Origin: Oxyruncus cristatus
Taxonomy: Eukaryota; Chordata; Aves; Passeriformes; Cotingidae
NCBI GenBank assembly: GCA_013399855.1
Contig: VXAY01005880.1
Coordinates: forward strand, 308,329 to 372,328
DNA length: 64,000 nucleotides
Reading direction: 5' to 3'
The position numbers and the translations under genes were made by a program. Positions 37,201 through 50,100 of the stretch are shown in pieces (the stretch's first letter is position 1; each line of letters begins with the position of its first letter). A model generated the notes under the pieces. That model was not told the origin of the DNA. It saw nothing but the letters and a program-made list of their open reading frames with translations, and did no database searches.

Positions 37201-40200
37201 TTCCCCCTCCCAAGTGTGGCAGGTATACACAGATTTAGGCCAGGTCACAAATAAGAGAAGAAAACTCTGCTTCACACTTGCATTTCTTAAGGCACTGCAT
37301 ATGCATTTAAGACTCATCCATTTTTGCCTTCTCACTGTGAAATCACTCAGAATCCACTGACACTTTTGATTTGTGTTGCCCTCAAAAATCACCCCTTAAA
37401 TCCCCAGCATGACCATTATAGAAAAGGAATCCTTGGGGGGAAAGGTATTAATGCTGCTTGCCCAAGGCTAAACTAAGATTACTTGGGGAAACTTAACTGT
37501 TTCCTTCCCTGCTTAAATCATGTTTGTTTAGCACAGATTCACACATACCACACAAATATATTCCATTACAGCTGTTACCATGACCAGCAAAGTTTGTTAT
37601 TCCAAACACTGTGCAACTGTTAGTGTTTTTGATTCAGACACACAGACGTACCCAGTGATGTTTCACCCACTCAGGTGCAACACAAAGATTTTGCTTGGTT
37701 TTATCTCTTCAGAGATTTTTTTTTCCCATTTAAAATATATTTTTAAAAATTCTGTTTAACTAAAAATTAATCTTGCCCCATTTAGTGTAGTGTTTCTGCA
37801 CCTACTTCCCTCTCATTCCTTTGCAAATGGCTCTAGTTCCATAATTCTACATCAGTGATAAATGCATTTTTTTTCCATGAGCGACCGAGGCCATGTTTTT
37901 CACTAGGCATGAAGACTTCAGCACGTCTTTATAACTTCTCTTCCTCACAGGCAATGAGATCACCCAATTAAAACACAGAAAGAAAAAAAAAAGAAAAAGA
38001 AAAAAAGAAAAACTACCAAAATGAAGCATGTTACATGCTTGGTGAACAAACTGTTCAGTTCCCCAGTCAGTCACAGCAGTGTTTATTTTCTCTATATAAT
38101 CAGGGGCACGTCCATAGGCACATAATATATTTAAAACCCTGGCAAATCGAACAAAGCAAATGCACAGTGGATGAGTAAAAACAGCCTGTCTTCAGCAGAA
38201 AATGCAAGCAAAGGCAGTTGCCAGCGAATAACGAGAGCCCGGACGTCTCCCCTGGTGGTGGCGGGGAGACTGAGCGATGACATCATTAGGACAAGAGCTA
38301 CCACTGATTGTCATGGGAGACTGCCGCGCCGGGGAAAAAAAAAAGAAAAAAGAAAAAAAAATCACTTCAGTGCAAGCTGAGAGCCTGGATTACATGTTGT
38401 TTTGCTATGGATTCTTCAAAATGCAAAGTAACATCATGTCTTGGTTAAATAAGCTGCATCTCCTAAAGGCAGAGCTGCAATGCACCAGCTATGACGATGC
38501 TCGATTTGTCTGTCCTGCAGATTACTTTACACTTCTAAGGGGCTTCATGTTGATTTGTTAATTCTAAAGAGCTGCAAAAATGAATGCATTAACGTTGCCT
38601 CATTAACAACTGAGTTTTGTTTTGTTTTCCAGCTGGATGAGAGAAATGTTCCGTGCCAGAAATCCTGCTTAGAGCAACTACAGCTTGTCAGAAGTTTATG
38701 TGCTTATTTAAAACCACAAACTAACTGCAAAGCCAGTGTCTCCTCTCTTCCTCAAGTTTATTAAGAATTTGGTAAATCCCACAAAGCCAAAACATTCCAT
38801 CTTTTTGCCCCACAAAACCACTTGTTCATGTGCTTTGAGACAGAGCACAAACAGAGCAGTTTTGATCTCAGCTTCCTATGCTAAGCAACAGCGTCTCAAA
38901 ACACGCACAGATGTGATGCATCAGGCATTAAGGCTGCAGCATCTAATTTCACCCACTACTAAATATTTCACCAACTACTGTCCCCATTTTAAAGATTTGA
39001 ACACAAAGTCCTTACTGCTTTAACAAATATACTTGGATGTTATACGTTCTTATTTGCCTGGGCTGGTCTGTCAGGCAAAACAGGCTGGACAGAAAAATTT
39101 AGAAAGAAATTTAGAACAGCAATAGCAGAACAGAGACACCTTATAATAAGGTTTATTGTGGGTTGGAATACATCATGATCACTGGAAACCTCCACATTTT
39201 TATTCAGGCAAAAGCTGATAGTAAAGTCAGAGAGGAAGGACGCTCAGTAGAGCCAGAGCAGAGGCCTGGCACAGCCATGTACCTCACGGCAGGTATTTTG
39301 TCAAGCACAGCTGTATCACAGCATGCAGCAGCACAGAAATTAATTTCTAAGTAAAAGGGGAAGCTGCAAATGAATGCATTGCCTGCCACAGTCCTTATAA
39401 AAATATGGATTGTATTAACAGTATGGTTGGGAGGGGGGGAAAGGAAATTTTTCTGATTAAAAAAACCCAAACTTTGCACGCAAAACCAAGACTGATTTGG
39501 TAGAACTATATTCACCTCTGTCCCTACTTAAGGAAATCAAGGTAACATCCAAATTGTATATTCTTTTGCCAATACTTGATTATTAATACCAATGTACTAG
39601 ATATCAGCCTTTCCAAAATGAACACTTGAGCATTATAGTACCTTTCCTTGATAGAAAAATCATTTTTGTCTGTTAAAGGAGAAACCTCCTCCCACAAAGC
39701 TTAGTTAAAAAAGTTAGAGCATATCAAATGTGACTAATGCTTAATTATCACTGTGTTCAAACTGTACAGATTTTTTGAGTTTTTTATTTAATAGTTTAAC
39801 ACAAAAGTACATGAAAAGAAAGGTGACAATAAATGGAGATGTGTCTTGCACTAAGAGCATTAAGCATTTGGGTATCTTGGTGATCCTGTTCCTTCCCTTC
39901 ATGGTTCTGCCAGAAACAAAGAAATACCTTTTTTTCCCCAGAAAAAAAAAGGACTGCCACTACTCCTGAGGGATTCTGGAGAAAGCATGTCCCTATCTTG
40001 AGCAGATACTCCGTGAATGGAGATGCTCAGCCTTGAGGACACCACATTTCCCAATGCCTGTTCTGCAGCAGTTGTATGCATGACAGAGCTGGAATTGAGA
40101 GCTCTCTGGGATACACAGCAACTGAGAGCAGGATGTTTCTGTCTGAACAGTTCTCCTGGACTACGGCCCATTTCTTGCACAGGTCTGAGTGCCTGTGGAA

Positions 40201-41109
40201 AAGGGCAGGCTACTTTGAATTACAACAGAAAATCGAGCAGCAGCCTCTTGCTCACACACATCTCCAACCCAGCAGCAGGCAGGGAACTACGAGTGCACCC
40301 ACAGGCAGTGCTGGACATATGGCTGCAACACCTGCATCTAGGACTGTGTGACAGAGGCCAGACTTGCACATCATCATTTCCTGTCATTGGAAGGTATATT
40401 GTCTACATGGCCGGAAAGATTGTCTCCCACTCACTAGTGTAACAGGGGAGGGGGTGGGGGGAGAATTCAGTGAAATGGTATACAACATTTCCCTTTGAAA
40501 AGAACTATTTACCGTGACACAGAAGAATCCAGCAAGATGAATTTAGGAGTTTGCTCAGAAGCAGAAGGAATGCAGAAGGTGAGTCCAGTCTATCCCACTC
40601 ACATACAGGATTTTGTCTTGCCCTCAGTGAACTCTACCAAAGTGAAGAGTGGACCAGCAAAATCTACTGGACAAGGTAGAGCCCTGTTCTGTGTAATGAA
40701 GTTTGACACAGTACCTGCTTGCCCTGTTCCCTCCAGTTAAAAAGGCTCCTGGGATTGATGTACAATTTCTTTTAAAGATAAACAGCCTCCCAACAGCAGC
40801 TTTTCTTCGGAAAAATTCCTGTAAACTCTATGTCTTGAAGCTGAACTCACATAACAGGACATCATGTATAATACAGTGTAATTAAAACTTCCCTGTAGAG
40901 CAACTCCACCATTACACACCATTAAACCAACTGTATCATATGGTAAAGTAGACAGCGTGGGCTGCCAATCTATGCATTACACATGGTCATTCCACATAAA
41001 AGTAATAAGCATGGCATTTTATGGGAACACACTTTGTTCATACACACTCCCTCACAAGTGCTGATCACATTCATGTTTATTTAAGTTTCATATTTACTTG
41101 CTAAATAAT

Positions 41110-41142
<33 letters not shown>

Positions 41143-44100
41143 CCACCAAAACCACTGAATCACCATGCATTCCCTTGTGGCCTGTTTTGTAACTGCTCCA
41201 CTTGCTCTGAGATCTTCTCAGTTTAGTTGAGTAATTCAATACTGTGCTCTAATTAATAACTCCCATTTTTGACTCCATAGAGTGAGCTACTCTGCCAAGT
41301 TGGATAGGTACTGATTCAGTGGTTTCACAGTCACAGAGCGAAACATTAACGATGTAAGTGTAGAAAATGAGGCACTGTTACGGAAATAAACATTCAATTC
41401 ATATTGTAAGTTGTTTTAAAAAAAAAACAAAACACTATAAAAATCAGCCTGTCTGCTTCATTAACTCCTAAATAGAATTATGCTACCTTTCCCATGACCT
41501 GATGTAGAAGCTGAAGGGACTATGGAAAACACTACCTTTAGGTCTTGAGGAAAGGTAGCTCTGCATGTTCTTGCAACAGTTATTTTACTGTGGATCTCAA
41601 CAACAAACCAAAAGCTATCCCAGTGCAAGGGACAGCAGTCTACCGTGTATTAGACACTAGTCTTTCCCCCAGAAGGCTACAAATCTAAAACATGAAACTA
41701 AGCAAAACAAAGAATAGCCCTAACAGAAAATACAAACAAACACTGTGAATGCAGATTTCCAAACTGCTGGTGTTGTAAATGAGCTTTAGCCTGCTAAAAC
41801 CTGGAAGCCTCCTTGGGATTCACACATTTCAGACTTAAAAATCAACAAGATATCCCATTTAATAGCAGTACATCAACACATAGTCCGATCTGCTTTACAG
41901 ATTTAATGTGACCCTAAACCCCATACTTTAGAAATCAATTTTAAAGAAAATTATGGTTTCAGCAGAAGTAACATTGTAAAGCCACCACCTGTTTAAAACA
42001 TCAGATTAATTGATGATGCAATTATTTGTAGGCCCAAGCGTCTTGGTGGATTCTAGAATGTTTTTCGCCTGATGTTCTATCTGGCAATCAGTGGCAAATT
42101 GCTGGTGAGGTATTTACCCTGCTAATATTCAGAGAAGGGCAGGCAGCCAGCACCATACTCAGTGAAGTTCTTCATCTGCCTGAGCTTCGCAGTATTATTA
42201 GGAACAGTGTTATTTCGACTGTTAAAAAAAAGTGGGAACAAAAAAAAAAACCAAAAAAAACAAACCACCAAAAAACTTTTATTGTACTGATTTCAATGGC
42301 TCATTCATCTGGTAAAAATCAGTTAAACTGGCTTGCTTTTCTTGAGTCCAAGCAAAAATAAACAAAAAAACCCCCAAAAAACCCAACAAACAAACTGACA
42401 TTCCTCCTTGACCTGGTTATCTTTTCAAGCCTACAATTTATGCAGTTCTTAGTCTGAGAGATCCCTGAGTCTCTTTCCTGAGTACAAGCTCAGGAATGAA
42501 GATTTCAGTGTGCTGTCTCCGAGGGCCAATTCCAATGCACTAGCAATAACAGAGTATATGGGAAGAGTCAATAAACATGAAAGACAAAACAAAGGTTTAC
42601 ATTTCACTCAAATTACAAAGCTCAGCTCAATAAGGGTTCCTCTGTGTCCTGGGAACCTAGGCTTCAGTACAGCTACTGGATGTGCAATTATATTAAACCT
42701 TATCCTTTCAGGTGGCATCTCTCATCCATAAGTCTCCAAGCTCTTTAGAAAGAAAATTGGTATCACAGTCTCCTTTCCACAGGTGAGACTGTCTTGCCAA
42801 AGATCAGGCATTGAACTTATGGCAGACTGGCAGCTGATATCCAAGTTGCCTGACTTCCAAGTAATTCAGAACACAGTCCATCAGGCTCCACTGGCTTGTG
42901 TGAAACACCAGTTAGATACAATAAATGTGTAAGGAAGAGACTGACAAATACCCACACAGGTTGGGAGTTTGCCACAGATGGGCTGTACTGCTACTGTGAT
43001 GGATAAACATTTTATTTCCTCTGGCTCTACCCCTTCTCGCACAGAGAGTAAATGTATATGTCTATATATTATTAAAACATGAGAGCACATTAGATTGAAG
43101 AAAAGGTGCATACTGGGACCATCATTTATTTATCTCTGAGTGTGTTTTAGCATCCTCTTGGCTGGTAAGTAGCAATAAAAATGTAACATATATGCCATTT
43201 TTCCATGTCAAGCAGGAAGATGTGTTGAGTAAAAGTAAAGTGAGGCAGGCTATAAAATAGAGGAACAAAGATTGTTTCAGCTAAATGTCTGGTGCTTCAA
43301 TAAGGACATGCTGCTTTTGCCTCCACTTGCTTATCAATGCTGACATTTTTTTCCATCTTTAATAGTCTTTGCTGGGAGTTATACTAAAACAAGTAAAATA
43401 AAATTAAATTAAAAAAAATGTTGACTCAGAAGTTTGCAAAAGTCTCATCAGATGAAATGATTGCCTGTTGCTGCCCAGCTCCCAGATACAACCCTGAGTA
43501 CATGGTCAGCCCACAGGAAGAAATGGAAGGGCAACATCACACAAACTAAAGGATACAAAAATAAGAATATGCCCATCAGGATTGGCAGCTCCCCAGGAAA
43601 TCTGCCCACATCACCCCAAGCCAATCACTCCATTTCGTACTGCAGGTGTGTTTCAATCAGCGAAGTGCTATTTCAGATTCATGTCTGGCTAGTGCTCCCA
43701 CATTAGAGTCGGAGTGCTCCACAGCTATTCTGCTCTCTACACCTTCACTGAGCTCCAGCAATCAGTCAACAATTCTTGAGGCTCTAGCAGGGAAAAAAGG
43801 AACCGTATTTCATTCGACAGCAACAACAGAACAATGACAAGCCACACAGTGTTTGAGCTGAGCCCCATTCTAAGGATGCTACAGGCACGAGCACAGATGC
43901 AGCTGCCACTGCCTGCTCACAGCAGTTTGTGGTTTGAACTTGAATATCAGGCAAACCATACAAAGCCTGAACTATCAACCTGCATTTTGCATATTCGTGA
44001 CCTTCACCCACCTGCATATTCTGACAACACCAGAGAGGACTATACACCTCCTATTTCAGTTGCTGTCCTCACTTAGCCAGTCAGCAGTGTTCTACATTAA

Positions 44101-47100
44101 AGGAATTTTACTTCCTATTTCAACTAGTATTATTTTTTGAACATGTGCAGTCCTTTTTGTCCCATATATGCCCAAGAAAAGATCAGGATATAAAATGTGT
44201 TTTACAAGGCACATAATCAATTAGAACTGAACTCTTAACATCCATTATGCTCAAAAATGGACTAACAGATCCGTTACAAGGGAAATACTCCTAGACTGGA
44301 TTTAAAAGCTCCACAGCATTTCAGACATCTAAATGAGTAAATTTACAGCTTGTAGAAGTGTTAATCAGATATCAGATACAGAATTCAAAGACTCTGTTGT
44401 GCATTTAAAGCATATTATACTTCAGAGTCTTGCATTATTAGCCAGTTACAACCTACATGCTCCTTTACTAGACCAGAGCTAAGATCCAGGGTAGAAGCAA
44501 ACAACAAAAGAAACATAGAAGGAACACCCCGAATGTCAAGATCTGCAGAAGATACTGATGTTATTCTGTTTCTGCAGAGATCACTCAAACATTTCCAAGC
44601 TGCTACCAAGGGGAACAACTGCAGATTTTCTAAACAGGTGTCTTGAGCCCACATCACCCTTCAGGCTTTAGTGCTGCTGGGACAGAGAGGGGAATTTAAT
44701 TTGTCCTCTCAGACCACATGCCAACCTATATACCAGCCGTATCTAATTTAGCCAAGTTCTTCTCTGGAAACCTATAACCACAGATAGTTACTGTACAGTA
44801 ATAACTTCTCCGAAGTAAAGCACACCCAAAGGCATCTCGTGCTTGGGAATATAACACAGCATCTACTCTAACAGGTGTTTCTCCAAACAGCTTTCTCCTA
44901 CTATGACTCCAGAAGTTACGACTTGTTACCCCATCTCCAATTTTGAACAAAAAACCATGCAGTTTGTAGCACTGGTCCTTCATGACCAATGAAGATGACC
45001 TGCAAGCACAGAAGCTTCCTCTTGTACAGCCAGCCTCTTCCAGCTCAACCAAGTTCCACTCGCTTCTAAAAGATTCAAGATTTAATCCATAGTGTTGTCT
45101 AGAGAGAACCGATCTAAGCAAACAACCCAGTCCTTGTTTGAACTCTGAAGAAGCTGGACAACAGAGGATACCTTACCTCCTTAAACTTCTTATACAGCAA
45201 GTGATACACAAATAAATAAAGGAGATCTATAAGTAATATCCACGAAAGATAATACAGGCATTTTCCTAGTTTGCTACAACCATAATTCAGTTTCCTCTGT
45301 GCAGCTGTATATCACTAGTGAGGCTGATTTACAGCTTGGAAAGCAGAACTTGCTTATATATAAATAAAATATAATTCAATAAAATATAATTCAAGTGATG
45401 CACTACTACAGTTCATCAGCAATTAATTTCCTCCATGTTTAAAACTAAACCAAAACATGCTTTTGCATTCAGTCAGACTGTAGTATTTGTTTCACTCTGC
45501 TTCTCTCTGAAAGAACTGTACCCTTTGCACACTGCAAGATTTTTGTTTGAAACACCGCAAGAGGGTTAAACTAATTTAAGGTGAATACATTTCTTAGTGT
45601 AGAAGTTCTCGTACTTCTGCAGCCAGGGGAAATTTGATGGCAAAATAAAATAATTATGGATTTTTTTTGACCATGAGAAACAGAAGAATGTTAGCAGAAG
45701 ATTAGTTTGAAGGAAATTAATCTGTGCCTTTACACTTGATTTGTCAGTTTAACTCAATCAGACTAGCAGAAAAAATAAGCTGTATACACCATATCAGCAA
45801 AGCACAGGACACTTATACCTAAAATGTTAGCTTACAAACGTAAGTAGGATTTAAGGAAGCAACACAGGAAAAAGGCTAAGAATAAAAACCAACAGTGGCC
45901 TCCAGGTTATGCCAGTTCTATAAGCGCCTTATCTTTACAGCCTAAGCTTTCCCCTTCCTCATTCCAGATGCTGATGAACAGGAGGAAAACACAAAGCACC
46001 ACAATTCCTCCTTAATGCATCACTTTTGAATACATTAAAGACAATCTCTTGAGAGAACCACCTACACTGCACAGAGACAGAATGTCAGGACTCTTGGTTG
46101 ACGCAAGCACCACATCTCTCTTTGCAAGAGGTGCAGCTTTCAGCCCTACAGGTATCATCAGCAGCAGGCAGCTCTTCTCTCTGCTGGCTCGTTGTTTGCT
46201 CACATCTTTTCCAGGGCTTTTATGGGAGAACTTTCCACTTTGCTCACCATCTCCCCTTTCCTCTCGACTTGCTTCCCTTCACTTGCGCCTCTTATATCCC
46301 CACCACAAAGTTCACAGGTTGGGCCCCTTACATGTGGAGTGCCCAAGATTTGCCCACTACTGCTCTATCCCCTGACTAGAGATTACGTCTCTTTCAGAGA
46401 GTCCAGGGCACTGTGTACAGCACAGTCTTCCTACACAGTGCCTCTGTCACACTAAACAGACCTGTGCAAGCCTATTGACACATTTGAATGTCTCTTTAAA
46501 TACCTGAACATGCTCCAAGCTCTAGCCAAGCCACAGAAGCACACTTATTACTAAGAGCACCATTAGCAGCACTGCTTGGAACAAAGTTTCCTAGCAAATT
46601 TTGAACTATTTAATTAAATCTTATCTGCAGTTGTCCACTCCTGCTATGATAAATAAAGGTGCTGACAGCAGAGCAACTGAAAAATTCAGAATTTAAGAAA
46701 AATGACACTCTAGACAAGCTAAAATATTTCTTCTTTTCCTTCCCTGCTCCTTCTCTGGCTTAGCAATGGTACGATCCCTCTTTAAGCAGGAATACATTCC
46801 TCATGAATCCAGCTATAAAAACACTCCTGTAACCAAAATAAGTATGTTCCAGAACAAAACATTCCATACTCACCCAAAGTGTTTGTTGCAAAGTTTTTTT
46901 CAAGTCCATCTTCAGTTAACTCTCTGTTATTCACCATACATCCAGCATTGTTGATCTGTAAAACAACTCTTTAAACAAAAATAATCTACACAAATATCTA
47001 CAAGGAAATCCACACGTCCAAGCAGTCAATGTTAGTTTGCTGGGTTTTGACACTGCAACACAAAGCTGCAACCTTCAATAAACCATGCTATTCCAAGTCA

Positions 47101-50100
47101 CTCTTTGGCTGATCATAGAGGTTTCTCACACAAGAAAGGATCCCCAGAGAAATGGCTCACCATAGATGTATTACACTAAGAGCCAACAGTCCTCAGCGCC
47201 TTACTCCAAGTCTTTAAACTCTTTTTTCACAGAAAGTAATATGCAAGGGTTTTTTTATTTTGTAGAACAAATACTAGAACATAAATATGCATAAGTAAAC
47301 TGTACAACATGCAGCAGAATGACCAGCAGGAACTCCCACCTTCAGCAAAAAAACAAATGAGCTCCAAATTTGGCAGGTTATCCAGGTCAGCAGGTTGCTG
47401 CATCCTAGTTAGCCCGGAGAAGAGCAGAGCTAACTAGCAGAGGTGCTTCATAGTGACTTGGTGCCCTGGTTGTAGGACCCCAGCTTTTCTGTCTACCAGG
47501 TAATCCTGCCCAATTCTGACTCACACATTGCCAAGCACAGCACTGCACCACACAGCTGGGATGCACTGTGAGGCACATCCTCATGAACAGCCAGAGGCCT
47601 GCAAGCTGTGTGCAACCAGCATAGTCTCAGACACACTTCTTTCCCTGCCTTACCTTCCAGAGGGAGCTTGAGCTTTTCTTTCCCACCTCAAAAAAAACCA
47701 TCTGCCCCTACACACCTTCCTGCTCCTACACTGCCACTCCTCAAAAGCTATTTTCCCATTTTTATCAGAAATTCCTCATCTACTAAGCAAGTAAAGAACT
47801 GCTCCAGGTGCCTCAGCTTCAGAACAGCCCCTTGAGCAAATTTTCACTGCTAAATAAAGGGAAAAGTGTACTGAGCCCCTCACCAACCATGATGTTTAAC
47901 TGTTTGCTCTCTCCCTGGCTCTGTTTTAGACTAGTCTTTAGACTTTTCAGAAAAGTTTAATCTTTAAGAAGGCCTACTTTTAAGAGGGAAAAGTAACTAG
48001 TAATGGAAGTCAAACAAAATGTGTGATAAGAGTCTCAAAAGATGCAGCTGAAAAAGTACTGCTCTTCTCTCTTCTTGTAGCATATCTTTGTGAACTGAGA
48101 ATGGACAAGAGCAAACAGACCATGGAGATGCCTGAAAAAACATTCAGAAAAAATTAAGCAGAGAATTGGAAGACAAATTGTGACATCTACATGACCTGTT
48201 GGACAAATTCATAGGCTAAGCACTCCAAAGACAGACATTAGGTTTAAGTATGTAAACTTACCAACACATGTAATTTATGTTCATTTCTGAATTTTTCAGC
48301 AAATTTCCATACTTCCTTGGGATTAGATATATCCACAATATGCAAGAAGATATTCTAAACGAAAAGAAACTAAGTTACAAATAACAGGAACAGTGAAGAG
48401 ACCCTTTTCACTGCTTAGGCTTGTCTAGGTGAAAAAGTATTTAAGCAGTGTGATAAAAATATTGTCTCCAGAACACAACTAAAATAGGTTAACATGCACA
48501 ACTGGGAAATATAATTCCAGTCCTTAAAACACACTTAGTGACTTGATTCAGCTGCTTCTGAGACACAGCTTTTTAATGCCAAAGTTATTAAGAGAGAGTC
48601 CTACTGAGATAAATATGTGACAGTCAGGCATAGCAGAGAACTAGAAAAATGTTGCAAAGCTTGCAAAACTTCAGTTTAAACAATTCATACAGCAGCTTCC
48701 TCTTTGGCTGAAAGAAACTTTCCAAAGAAATGTTCAAGGTCACAGCATTAGAGAATAATTTAGCTTGGAAGGGACCTCTGGAGGCTGCTTGGCAAACGTG
48801 GAGATTCAACAGTGTGACTGAGCCCCCTGCTCAAGAGCTTGATCACCCCCATGGTGAAAGTTTTTCCTACTATCTACTCAGAATTTTTTCCCCCATTCTA
48901 ATCTGTGTTGGCTGCCTCTGGTCCTCTCACTGCAGACCTCCAGGAGAAGCCTAGGACTGTCTTCCCTACACACTCCCATCACATGGCCGTAGACTACAGT
49001 AAGACCTACCTTGGCCTTCTCAACGCTGAGCAAAATCAGCCCTCCTAGACTCACGTTGCACATCACATGTACCATTTCCCTTGTCACCTGGGCAGCCCTC
49101 CACTGGACTCGCAAGACATTGATGACTTCCTCAACCTGGGAAGTCCAAAGCTGGGCACAGGACTCCTGCTGTGATCTCACAAAGACATAACAGAGAGGAA
49201 GATGCACTTCCCCCTGCCTGGTGGCTGGACTCGTGTTCACACCGCCTGGGGCGTGTTGGCCCTCCTTGCCACAGGGCACACTGCTCACTCAGAAACAACC
49301 TGTCACCCCCAGGTCCCTTTCTGCAAAGCTGCTTTCTAGCCAGCTAGGCAAAGACTGCACTCTACACCATCACCTGAGCTGCTGAAGAGGTATCAGTTTT
49401 TTCCCCTGTATTGACTCATGGGGGTTGCCACTAAAAATCATTAACAGATCAGCTTTGCTCTGTTGACTGTTACTTTCTGAGCCACACATTCCAGACAGTC
49501 TTCCACCCACCTTGTCATCCACCCGTTCAAACCACTTCTCTCCAAAATGGCTACGAGGATAGCACGTAAAAAGCAAAAGCCTTGTCAAACCTAAGGAGAG
49601 CACTGCTTCCTTCTTGTCCATAGGCAGAGCTATCTCACCAAAGGCAGCAATCAGGACAGTCAGTCCAGGTTTGCCCTTGAAAAATTCAAGCTGTGTTTTC
49701 TCAATCAACTTCCTGTCTTTCATGGCTCTCACTAGGATTTGCTCTGTAGTTTTCCTGGGGAGCGAGGTGAGGCTGACCAGCTTGTAGTTCCCCAAATCCT
49801 GCCTGCCTTTTTTGAAGATGAGTGGTTTGTCTTTTTCCAGTTAACAGGAAGCACTTCCCACTTTGAGGAGCTTTCACTTGAAGATCAACCAGCTTTTCCA
49901 TAGCCTTTTGCTACTAAACAGGTCCATTAAAACCAAAACAAAAATCTTCTTTCCTAAACCCAAATATTGTAATTCTACTACTCATCCTTCTTGTCTGTCC
50001 TGATCTTAAATTCCACAATCTCAAGACCACTTCCACCAAGGCAGCTGTTCAAGACTGCTACTGATAGCCAGTCAAGCAGAGATCACCTCTAGCTGGCTTG

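Noticed and set aside
44726..45121. 131-codon open frame on the - strand inside DHRS12 intron 5
   Set aside because: It has no recognisable family and no splice or promoter context, and its length is within chance expectation for 64 kb.
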